Shown here piece by piece: positions 16,912 through 25,957 of a stretch of DNA of 64,000 nucleotides. The first letter of the stretch is position 1, and the number at the start of each line of letters is the position of its first letter. The stretch is from Aliikangiella sp. G2MR2-5 (GTDB lineage: Bacteria; Pseudomonadota; Gammaproteobacteria; Enterobacterales; Kangiellaceae), in contig NZ_JADPQF010000008.1 in the NCBI RefSeq assembly GCF_015687155.1, forward strand, positions 124,001-188,000, given 5' to 3'. Under the pieces are notes generated by a model that searched no databases, was not told where the DNA came from, and saw only the letters and a program-made list of their open reading frames with translations. A program made the position numbers and the translations under genes.

Positions 16912-17703
16912 TTAAAAAACGTCAAGTTTTGCATTGACTACATCCATCAGCGCAGCGACGACTTCTTCATCGTCACTAAGTGGTTCGATCAATGCAGAGC
17001 GACAAGCTTGCAGCGGATTCATTCCTGCCTGAATTAAAGTTGCAGTGTAGACAATGAGTCGTGTAGATACCGATTCTTCCAGATCATGATCTTTTAGACG
17101 TCTAAGCGAATTCGATAGATCTACCAGTTGCCTTACTGTAAATTCATCTAACCCAGTTTCTTTACGAACAATTGACTGTTCAATATCACTTTTCGGATAG
17201 TCAAATGTGAGAGACACAAAGCGCTGACGGGTTGACGGCTTCAAACCTTTTAAGAGATTTTGATATCCGGGGTTATAAGAAATAACCAACATAAAATCAT
17301 CTGGCGCATGTAGTTGCTCGCCAGTGCGATCAATCGGTAACACGCGGCGATCATCAGATAGTGGATGAATTACAACAGTCGTATCTTTTCTTGCTTCCAC
17401 GACTTCATCCAGATAACAAATCCCGCCTTCACGAACGGCGCGAGTTAAAGGGCCGTCTCTCCATACGGTTTGTCCGCCTTCAATTAAATATCGACCAACT
17501 AAATCTGCTGCTGTCAGGTCGTCATGGCATGCCACGGTGTAGAGTGGGCGACCCAGCTTCTCCGCCATATGGGCGACAAACCGAGTTTTACCGCATCCGG
17601 TTGGTCCCTTTAGCATCAACGGAAGTTGATTTTTAAATGCGGTTTCAAACACCTCAACTTCATTGCTCTGCGGAATATAGAGTGGCAAACTATTATCAGA
17701 CAT
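16912..17703 (-). CDS. norQ: NorQ, MoxR-family AAA+ ATPase
   Basis: A 263-aa AAA+ ATPase of the MoxR/NorQ-CbbQ group, partner of NorD in maturing nitric oxide reductase. Walker A GPTGCGKTRF is at about residues 33-42, and the Walker B region is GGICYLDEVVEARKD. Sensor and arginine-finger regions follow (SYNPGYQNLLKGLKPSTRQRF, typical of NorQ/CbbQ), then a C-terminal CbbQ-type helical domain. The frame is open to an ATG at 17757, but conserved sequence starts at MSDNSLPLYIP (ATG 17703), which I use; no strong ribosome site decides this. It is followed by norD after 37 bp. Confidence 0.92.
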   Translation of the reverse strand: MSDNSLPLYIPQSNEVEVFETAFKNQLPLMLKGPTGCGKTRFVAHMAEKLGRPLYTVACHDDLTAADLVGRYLIEGGQTVWRDGPLTRAVREGGICYLDEVVEARKDTTVVIHPLSDDRRVLPIDRTGEQLHAPDDFMLVISYNPGYQNLLKGLKPSTRQRFVSLTFDYPKSDIEQSIVRKETGLDEFTVRQLVDLSNSLRRLKDHDLEESVSTRLIVYTATLIQAGMNPLQACRSALIEPLSDDEEVVAALMDVVNAKLDVF

Positions 17704-17825
17704 GGCGAGTTTCTCAAATGATTGATTCAGTTGCATCCAGCATATCAGAATCACCATACCAGAGAGTGACTCAGGTCAGGGAAAGGTTTCCGCCTGAAGT
17801 AGAAGCGATCGAAGTTCAGAGTTAA

Positions 17826-18362
17826 CTAGGGGATTTCAGCAAGATTTTGTAGTTTCGTAGACTTAGGATGAATACGAAGTTCTAATTTCAGCTTGGCCTT
17901 ATCGTCTATATTCATCATGTAATTGTTGGGAATACCGATTGCGCCTGAAATAGGATGTAATGACTCTACTTTCTCTGTCTGTGTTGCTATCGTTTTGGCA
18001 CCTTCTGTAGTAATGATCAACATCGCGCTAAATCGATTGTTCTTGGTCGAAAGAAAAGTCAGAGAACCATAAAGTTTGTTCCATTGTGAAGGCTGCTTTT
18101 GACTTATCCGTGTCAGTTGATTTGAGTGATTGTTGATGCTGCTGTCGGTTGATACTTTTGAATGTTGTGGTGAAAGTGGAAAATCAAGTACATCTTCTAG
18201 ATAGAAACTTAGTTCTCCTTCAGCAATAAATCTTCCATAAACTGCGCTATCTAGTTCGATCTCCATCACTCCGGAGTACTCAATATCGTTGGATGAGCAT
18301 ACTGATTGCGCATATAGACTCATTAAAAGAGTGAGTAAAAAAGCGAATATTCCCTTATTCAT
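17826..18362 (-). CDS. Exported protein of unknown function between norB and norQ
   Basis: A 178-aa protein with a signal peptide (KGIFAFLLTLLMSLYAQSVCS, cleavage around residue 22-23). The remainder is a beta-rich polar domain with a Ser/Asn-rich central segment (about 70-95), which may be a flexible loop. I see no heme, metal or lipid-attachment motif, and it does not resemble NorE or NorF, which are membrane proteins. The strong terminator at 18443-18466 separates it from norB, so it probably has its own promoter or depends on read-through. It lies 122 bp before norQ in the same direction. Position suggests a role around nitric oxide reductase; nothing in the sequence proves it. Confidence 0.7.
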   Translation of the reverse strand: MNKGIFAFLLTLLMSLYAQSVCSSNDIEYSGVMEIELDSAVYGRFIAEGELSFYLEDVLDFPLSPQHSKVSTDSSINNHSNQLTRISQKQPSQWNKLYGSLTFLSTKNNRFSAMLIITTEGAKTIATQTEKVESLHPISGAIGIPNNYMMNIDDKAKLKLELRIHPKSTKLQNLAEIP

Positions 18363-18442
18363 ATTTATTTATTATTGGAAGAATCTGTTTAGTATTAAAC
18401 GAAAAGGCCTGGGACAAAGGGTTAAATAAGTTTTATCGAATT

Positions 18443-18467
18443 AAAAAAGCCGGGATAAATCCCGGCT
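18443..18467 (-). terminator. Rho-independent terminator after norCB
   Basis: A GCCGGGA/TCCCGGC perfect 7-bp stem (18449-18455 with 18460-18466) has a 4-nt loop. On the minus strand it is followed by six T. It lies 23 bp after the norB stop, so it should end most norCB transcripts before the exported-protein gene. Confidence 0.85.
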
Positions 18468-18489
18468 TTGTTTAGACAGAAGGTATCAA

Positions 18490-19896
<1,407 letters not shown>

Positions 19897-20331
19897 TTAA
19901 CCTTGAATGTTCGGTGGCCAACCAGCCGCATCTATTTCACTTGAGTATTTTAAAAACTCTGCAATAGCGTCCAGTTCTTCTTCGGTTAGATTAAATTGCG
20001 GCATGCTTCTTCGGCCTGGAATACCATTAACGGGTCGGCTTTTCAAAAATGCCTTAATTGCTTCTTTGGAATTGCCAAATCGCTTATAAACATTGCCAAG
20101 CTCTGGTGCAAAATAAGCGCCTTCGCCTAATAAAGAATGACAACCAACACAGTTGTTTTCTTCCCATACTTTTTTGCCTAATGCTACCTCTTCAGTTATA
20201 GCCTGGCGGTTATCCGTTTTTGGTAGTTCCCGGTTAGTGTGCCAAGTTAAACTGAGGAAAAGTAAAACAAAAAACAGGCTGCCGCCGAAATAAATATTGC
20301 GGGCCATGCTTTTGCTAAACACTTCGCTCAT
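19897..20331 (-). CDS. norC: Nitric oxide reductase cytochrome c subunit NorC
   Basis: A 144-aa membrane-anchored c-type cytochrome, the electron-entry subunit of cNOR. An uncleaved N-terminal helix lies at about residues 13-30. The heme-binding CVGCH motif (Cys61, Cys64, His65) is followed by SLLGEGAYFAPELGN, typical of NorC, and Met110 (GRRSMPQF) is the likely axial ligand. It is the first gene of norCB; its ATG is preceded by GGGAAAGCG. The start at 20331 gives a leader of roughly 34 nt if transcription is set by the FNR-type site at 20400-20413. Confidence 0.96.
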   Translation of the reverse strand: MSEVFSKSMARNIYFGGSLFFVLLFLSLTWHTNRELPKTDNRQAITEEVALGKKVWEENNCVGCHSLLGEGAYFAPELGNVYKRFGNSKEAIKAFLKSRPVNGIPGRRSMPQFNLTEEELDAIAEFLKYSSEIDAAGWPPNIQG

Positions 20332-20399
20332 CGCTTTCCCTCCCCATTTAGATAATAAGAATGAACATTGACATACTATGCCTAACAGGAAATTCTTTA

Positions 20400-20413
20400 T
20401 TGATGTGGATCAG
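20400..20413. promoter_or_regulatory. FNR/DNR-type binding site upstream of norC
   Basis: TTGATGTGGATCAG matches TTGAT-N4-ATCAA at nine of ten positions. Its centre is about 75 bp before the norC start. A class II start would fall near 20365, and the minus-strand sequence CATAGTATGT at 20371-20380 gives a weak -10. It closely resembles the site before nosR, which suggests that both loci answer to one FNR/DNR-type regulator. Confidence 0.75.
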
Positions 20414-20547
20414 CGTTCAGGAAAATACAGATATACCCTTGTTTTCAGTAGGGAAATTAGAAAGAAAGGCTCATTGAAAACCATAATTATTTTACGGTTA
20501 TTTTTATAGGGGAAATGACTAGAAATAGAGTAGCCTTTTGAAGGTTG

Positions 20548-22215
20548 TCAACAAAAATATACACTTCCCTTCTTATTAAGTTTTCCTGAGATTAGTTTTT
20601 GATCGGCGGACTCTATGAGAGAGAGTGGTGAAACATCTTCTCCAGCGCGTCGGACAGAGCACCCTATAGTTCCAGAAACAGGTGTTGATGATTTTTGGCA
20701 TTCAAAAGTCAATTGATTTATTGCATCCAGTAAACGCTGACTGAAGCGTTCTGCTTCTTCTCGATAATCAAAACAGGCTGCCACACAAAACTCATCTCCA
20801 CCATAGCGACACATCAAGTCAAACTGACGTAAATGGGATTGAATGCTATCTGCAACCTGACGTAATAATCTGTCACCTTCAAGATGACCAAACTCATCAT
20901 TAATGTGCTTGAATTTATCAAGATCTATCATGGCGACCAGCGTAACTTTTTTATCTCTATCCGCTCGACTGAACTCTGACTCAAGTCGAGCAATGAACTC
21001 ATCAAACCGTAACGCGTTTGTTAGTCTGTCGCGAGTAGCATCCTGATAATAAAGTAAGTTTTTGTGAGAGATTATCAAGGTAATAACTATTGAAAGAACT
21101 ACAAGAAACCACGGCGAATAGAGCGCAAGTTTTTCAAATCCTTTAGGCTGAACGAGATCGATAAAGATATCAAAGCCTCCCAGCAAGGAATAGCAAATTA
21201 AAGCTACTGTAAGAGATTTAGCATAAGCCTGTTTGGCGCGTATTGCCTGAAATAGCGCAAAGTAAACAAAAAAGATTGCAGGGAGAGTCAACAGCTCGAC
21301 CAAATTGAGTGGGTAATAAAGTAATCCAGGAGCGGGTAGTAGAAAACAAAAGGGAATCGCTATAACAGGAGCTGCCAGTATTAGTTTCATCAATTTAGGT
21401 GGCGACTTTTGAAAAAAACGATATACGAAAAATGGCAGCAAAGTAAAAATGGCAAAAAACAGTGCCACATTCGTTCGGAATAAAATATTGACTGGAATAG
21501 GGCTTTCCAGTGCAATATCACTAAACGTAAATAGATAACCACTCCAGGCAAATAGTAACATTGCATAGTAAATATTTTCTCGAGCATGGCGATAGTAAAT
21601 TGCATAGATAAGGTGAATAAATGCAAAAACGAAAGTAATCACCATAAAGGCTATAAAACGGTAGTTACTCCAAACTCTTTTCTCCAGCAGGTTTTTATAG
21701 GTACCTATTGTGGGGAGCGCTTGAGTTATTCCTCCGTTGCGAGCATCGTTGTAGATCCAGATATTGATTTCGTTGGGACGTTCAAAATCAATCACGCCTT
21801 CAGGAATTTGGTATAAACGGGAATATAAAACCGCCTTCTGAAAGTTCGGAGGAAACTCTCCCGTTTGACCAATTAGCTCTCGATTGATAAAAATTTTATC
21901 TGCATCGCGTAGCTTTGGAATATATAGTGCGAGGGCTTGGCCTGAAAGAGTTTTGGGGATAATAAACTGGCTTTTGAGAACTCCGTAGCCGTTATATTCG
22001 GGAACAACTGACTCCCAGGGAACAGGCAATTCAATTGGTTTACAGTCAAGTATATTCAGGTTAAGTTCGGGTTGAAAGCCTTGTAGTGGACAAAACTGCC
22101 ATTCATGATTGAGTTGTATCGACGCTTCCGAGTTTTCTTGTTGTGCATAAGAAGTTTGTGCACAACAGAAAAACAGAAAAATGCCTGAAACTAGTATTCC
22201 CCAAAGGTTATTCAT
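20548..22215 (-). CDS. 7TMR-DISM receptor diguanylate cyclase (GGDEF)
   Basis: A 555-aa sensor that should make cyclic di-GMP from two GTP. A signal peptide (to about residue 24) is followed by a periplasmic beta-sandwich sensing domain of the 7TMR-DISMED2 type (to about 180). Seven hydrophobic helices (about 185-375) and a cytoplasmic GGDEF domain come next. The active-site motif RYGGDEF is intact at 472-476. An inhibitory-site RxxD (RQFD, 463-466) lies five residues before it, so product inhibition is expected. There is no EAL or HD-GYP domain. The gene lies upstream of norC in the same direction, 216 bp away, but the FNR-type site between them suggests separate control. Ligand unknown. Confidence 0.9.
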   Translation of the reverse strand: MNNLWGILVSGIFLFFCCAQTSYAQQENSEASIQLNHEWQFCPLQGFQPELNLNILDCKPIELPVPWESVVPEYNGYGVLKSQFIIPKTLSGQALALYIPKLRDADKIFINRELIGQTGEFPPNFQKAVLYSRLYQIPEGVIDFERPNEINIWIYNDARNGGITQALPTIGTYKNLLEKRVWSNYRFIAFMVITFVFAFIHLIYAIYYRHARENIYYAMLLFAWSGYLFTFSDIALESPIPVNILFRTNVALFFAIFTLLPFFVYRFFQKSPPKLMKLILAAPVIAIPFCFLLPAPGLLYYPLNLVELLTLPAIFFVYFALFQAIRAKQAYAKSLTVALICYSLLGGFDIFIDLVQPKGFEKLALYSPWFLVVLSIVITLIISHKNLLYYQDATRDRLTNALRFDEFIARLESEFSRADRDKKVTLVAMIDLDKFKHINDEFGHLEGDRLLRQVADSIQSHLRQFDLMCRYGGDEFCVAACFDYREEAERFSQRLLDAINQLTFECQKSSTPVSGTIGCSVRRAGEDVSPLSLIESADQKLISGKLNKKGSVYFC

Positions 22216-22655
22216 CGACTATTCCTTATCGTCAACTTGGTCTATTCCAGCAGATTCTATCTCAAAATAACCGATTCTGGACTATCGGCTTTATGCTTTC
22301 TAATTGAATTCCTGAATCTTGCCTCGACTTATCAGTTTATCGATTTTAGTGGACCGGGCAACCAGTATAAAGAGGATATTTTAACTGTAAATTATTAGAG
22401 CAGTATCAAAAAAAGAGATTAAAAGCGATTCAAGATTGACAAATTCTTCAGTAAAGCAGGAATAATTGCAGTTATTTCGATAATTATTCCCAAATTCCTG
22501 TAAACTATAACTAGATCGTTAGCCGTGTTCAGAGAGCTGACTTTATGGGATGTGTCGCCAACACCACCGGAATAAGTCTGGCCATGAAGGGTAATTTGAG
22601 AACAGATATTATTTAATTTCAACAAGAAACAGAAACAGAGTTTACCTGAAACAGT
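22216..22655. other. 440-bp intergenic region before rnr
   Basis: Divergent spacer between the GGDEF gene and rnr. No gene or structured RNA was recognised. TTGACA at 22436-22441 with AATAAT at 22461-22466 (19-bp spacing, wider than ideal) is a possible rightward promoter for rnr. The last 80 bases before rnr hold no obvious ribosome site. Confidence 0.4.
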
Positions 22656-25082
22656 ATGTCAAAGAAGACTACCCCGCCGAAAGATCCTCATTACGAGCGA
22701 GAAGCAAAAAAATATGAAAACCCAATTCCGAGTCGCGAACTTATTCTGGCTCAACTCAAGGAAGCGGGCGGACCGTTAAAGTTTAAAGCCTTACAATACA
22801 ACCTTGGTTTGTACGATATCGAACAAGAGGTGGCATTGTCACGCCGTCTGGCTGCAATGGAGCGGGATGGTCAAATCCACTGTGACCGACGAGGCTCGTA
22901 CGGGGTCGTTGACAAAATGAATCTTGTTGCCGGAAAGGTCATAGGTCATCGAGATGGATATGGCTTCTTTCAGCCTGATAAAGGTGGAACTGATTGGCTA
23001 ATATCTGCAAAAGAAATGCGCAAGGTTTTTCCCGGAGAGCGGGTTTTGGTGAGGGAAAAAAAGATCCATTCGGATGGTCGCAAGGAAGCAGGTATCGTCG
23101 AAGTTCTTACCTCAGAAGAGCCACTGCAAATTGTTGGCCGTTTTTATCAGGAAAGTGGTATCAGTTTTGTAACTCCCGAAGACACCCGAATAGTACAAGA
23201 TATCCTTATTCCTCCTGATGATCCTTTAAACGTAGAACCCGGCCAGGTCGTGGTAGTACATATTGTTACACGCCCAACCTATCGCTCCAAAGCGGTAGGG
23301 ACCGTCGCGCAGGTTCTGGGGGACTATCTGGCACCAGGAATGGAAATAGAAATAGCCATAGCCCAATACGGAATTCGTAACCAATGGTCGTCGGAGATAC
23401 ATGACCAGCTACAGAAGCTTCCTCTTGAAGTAGAAAAGAAAGACTTTGAAGGGAGAGTTGACCTGCGCCACCTTCCATTGATAACCATCGATGGAGAGGA
23501 TGCAAGAGATTTTGATGATGCGGTTTATTGTGAGCCTTCCAGCTCGGGAGGCTGGAAGCTGTGGGTGGCGATTGCCGATGTGAGCCACTATGTTTTGCCT
23601 GATACTCCTTTAGACGAAGAGGCAAAGCAGCGAGGAAACTCTGTCTATTTCCCCAATTCAGTGGTTCCCATGCTTCCGGAGCAGGTTTCGAATGGTCTGT
23701 GTTCACTAATTCCTCATGTCGATCGCCTCTGTATGGTTTGTGAAATGAGCCTCAATAATGCGGGCAAAGTCACTCGTAGCAAATTTTACCCAGCAGTTAT
23801 GCATTCAAAAGCTCGTATGACCTACACCAAAGTTTGGCAAATTCTGGATGGTGACGAAAAGCTTCGAAAAGAGCATGCTGATCTGGTTAAACCGCTAGAA
23901 GATATTCATCGTCTATATCATGCAAGAATTCAGCAAAAAAAAATGCGTGGCGCTATAGATTTTGAAACCACCGAAACTCGAATAGTCTTCAATGATAATA
24001 AAAAAATTGAACAAATACTTCCGGTAATCAGGAATGATGCGCATAAAATTATCGAAGAATGTATGATTTGTGCAAATGTTGCTGCAGCAAAGTTTTTTAT
24101 TAAGAATAAAGTCCCTGGACTTTATCGAGTCCACCTTGGTCCCAAAGAAGCCAAACTTGAAAAGTTTCGTACTTTTATCGGCGAGCTAGGTATCTTTATT
24201 ACCGGAGGAGAAGAGCCTGAGCCTGCTGTATTTCAACGACTATTGGAAGAAGTCGCAGACAGACCGGATGCAGAAAATATTCAGATTATGCTATTGCGTT
24301 CGATGAGCCAGGCTGAATATTCACCTCATAATGACGGGCATTTTGGCTTAGCTTTTGAGGCGTATACTCACTTTACTTCTCCAATCCGTCGCTATCCTGA
24401 CTTAATTGTACATCGCATTATAAAGGCTCTTGTTGCAGATGAAGCCCTGCTGAGTGCAAAAGAGTGTAAAGCCGTACTTAAGGAATATGATGTAGGTACT
24501 CTCGAAATAATCGGTCAGACAAGTTCACAAACCGAGCGAAATGCCGACATGGCGACTAGAGACGTAGTGGATTGGCTCAAGTGCGAGTATATGCAAAGTC
24601 ATATCGGCAACCGCTATGAAGGCGTTATTAGCGGTGTAACAAATTTTGGACTGTTTGTCAGGCTCGAAGAGGTTTATGTCGAAGGCTTGGTTCATGTGAC
24701 TGAGCTGGGTAGTGATTATTATACCTTTGATGCTGCAAGACAAAGGCTTGTCGGTGAAAAAAGCAGACAGTCGTTTTCTATTGGCGATAAGTTAGAAATT
24801 GAAGTAATAAGCGTTGATTTGGAACAACGCAAAATTGATTTTGGCCTGGTGAATATTTTTTCCGCAGAGACTGGCAAGAAAATGAGTGAGCGAGAGAAAC
24901 TCTACGCTCGGGCCAAAGCTAAAGTCATGAATGAACAAGATGCGGGAAATGTTCGTCCTAAAGGTGGTCGAAGAACATCAAAAAGTTCGGAAGGTGCTAG
25001 AAAAAAAACAAGAAAAAGTTCAACAGAAAAACGAAAAGCCAAGGTTAGTGCTAAAAAGAGAAAAACAAAAAAAAGACGTTAG
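22656..25082 (+). CDS. rnr: Ribonuclease R
   Basis: An 808-aa 3'-5' exoribonuclease that degrades structured RNA. Domains in order: an N-terminal helix-turn-helix (about 25-90), cold-shock domains (about 95-250), the RNB catalytic domain (about 270-590) with the metal-binding cluster DGEDARDFDDAV, an S1 domain (about 650-735; YEGVISGVTNFGLFVRL) and a Lys/Arg-rich tail from about 760 (KKTRKSSTEKRKAKVSAKKR), which in RNase R helps unwind RNA and bind ribosomes. The length is normal. rlmB follows after 84 bp in the same direction, the usual gammaproteobacterial pairing. Confidence 0.97.
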   Translation: MSKKTTPPKDPHYEREAKKYENPIPSRELILAQLKEAGGPLKFKALQYNLGLYDIEQEVALSRRLAAMERDGQIHCDRRGSYGVVDKMNLVAGKVIGHRDGYGFFQPDKGGTDWLISAKEMRKVFPGERVLVREKKIHSDGRKEAGIVEVLTSEEPLQIVGRFYQESGISFVTPEDTRIVQDILIPPDDPLNVEPGQVVVVHIVTRPTYRSKAVGTVAQVLGDYLAPGMEIEIAIAQYGIRNQWSSEIHDQLQKLPLEVEKKDFEGRVDLRHLPLITIDGEDARDFDDAVYCEPSSSGGWKLWVAIADVSHYVLPDTPLDEEAKQRGNSVYFPNSVVPMLPEQVSNGLCSLIPHVDRLCMVCEMSLNNAGKVTRSKFYPAVMHSKARMTYTKVWQILDGDEKLRKEHADLVKPLEDIHRLYHARIQQKKMRGAIDFETTETRIVFNDNKKIEQILPVIRNDAHKIIEECMICANVAAAKFFIKNKVPGLYRVHLGPKEAKLEKFRTFIGELGIFITGGEEPEPAVFQRLLEEVADRPDAENIQIMLLRSMSQAEYSPHNDGHFGLAFEAYTHFTSPIRRYPDLIVHRIIKALVADEALLSAKECKAVLKEYDVGTLEIIGQTSSQTERNADMATRDVVDWLKCEYMQSHIGNRYEGVISGVTNFGLFVRLEEVYVEGLVHVTELGSDYYTFDAARQRLVGEKSRQSFSIGDKLEIEVISVDLEQRKIDFGLVNIFSAETGKKMSEREKLYARAKAKVMNEQDAGNVRPKGGRRTSKSSEGARKKTRKSSTEKRKAKVSAKKRKTKKRR

Positions 25083-25166
25083 TAGTATCCTCAGATTATT
25101 GTTGAGTCCTTTGTCAGGATAGTACTATCTAGGTGAAGTCTAAAACACAGATAAAATAGTTAGCTT

Positions 25167-25907
25167 ATGAGTCATCAAGAAAAAATATTTGGAATTCATT
25201 CAGTAGAGAGCTTTCTACTGCGATCACCTGAACGTGTGCTGCAACTTTTTATTCAGAAAAGTCGTAACGATAAGAAGGTTGAAAAAATTGAGTCTCTTGC
25301 CAAAGACGCTGGAATTCATATTCAACTGGTTGACAAGCGTAAAATGGATGACTGGGTTCGAGGAAACCACCAGGGCGTTATCGCTGAAGTTCAAATAGTA
25401 GATGCTAAAATGAACGAAGAACAACTATATGAGTTGGTAGATAAAAAGAAGGACTTGCTCTTACTCATTTTGGACGGTGTTACAGATCCTCATAATCTTG
25501 GCGCCTGCTTGCGCACAGCGGATGCCGCTGGAGTAGATGCTCTTGTGGTTCCTAAAGACAAATCAGCACATCTGACTCCTGTGGCAAGAAAAGTCGCTTG
25601 CGGAGCTGCTGAGTTTGTTCCGCTAGTCACTGTCACTAACTTAGCCAGAACCCTCAGGAAGTTAAAAGATCACTATGTCTGGATTGTTGGTACCGCTGGT
25701 GAGGCAACAGAAAATATCTATCAGGTGAAATTTAGCGGACCTACTGCATTGGTTATGGGAGCCGAGGGAGATGGAATGCGTCGTTTGACCAGAGAAAACT
25801 GTGATCAACTTATTAAGATTCCTATGGCGGGCAGTGTGTCTAGCTTGAATGTCTCTGTGGCGACCGGCGTTTGTCTCTTCGAAATTGCTCGTCAGAGAAT
25901 GATTTGA
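25167..25907 (+). CDS. rlmB: 23S rRNA (guanosine-2'-O-)-methyltransferase RlmB
   Basis: A 246-aa SpoU/TrmH-family trefoil-knot methyltransferase that modifies Gm2251 in the 23S rRNA P loop. The N-terminal substrate-binding domain (about 1-80, IFGIHSVESFLLRSPERV) is followed by the catalytic domain with the three SPOUT motifs: DGVTDPHNLGACLRTADAAG (motif 1), VMGAEGDGMRRL (motif 2) and IPMAGSVSSLNVSVATGV (motif 3). The length and rnr neighbourhood match RlmB and not TrmH. Confidence 0.95.
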   Translation: MSHQEKIFGIHSVESFLLRSPERVLQLFIQKSRNDKKVEKIESLAKDAGIHIQLVDKRKMDDWVRGNHQGVIAEVQIVDAKMNEEQLYELVDKKKDLLLLILDGVTDPHNLGACLRTADAAGVDALVVPKDKSAHLTPVARKVACGAAEFVPLVTVTNLARTLRKLKDHYVWIVGTAGEATENIYQVKFSGPTALVMGAEGDGMRRLTRENCDQLIKIPMAGSVSSLNVSVATGVCLFEIARQRMI

Positions 25908-25957
25908 AACCGATTATCAACTATACAAAAGTAATATGATATTAAGGGGGATTTATT

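Noticed and set aside
15030-17703. MoxR ATPase plus VWA protein as a novel ternary defence or stress system
   Set aside because: They sit beside norCB with the NorQ/CbbQ-type signature and VWA MIDAS of NorD, so the known nitric oxide reductase maturation role explains them.
22500-22640. Possible tRNA before rnr, where other gammaproteobacteria carry tRNA-Leu
   Set aside because: No cloverleaf, T-loop GTTCGA box or CCA end could be found in this stretch.
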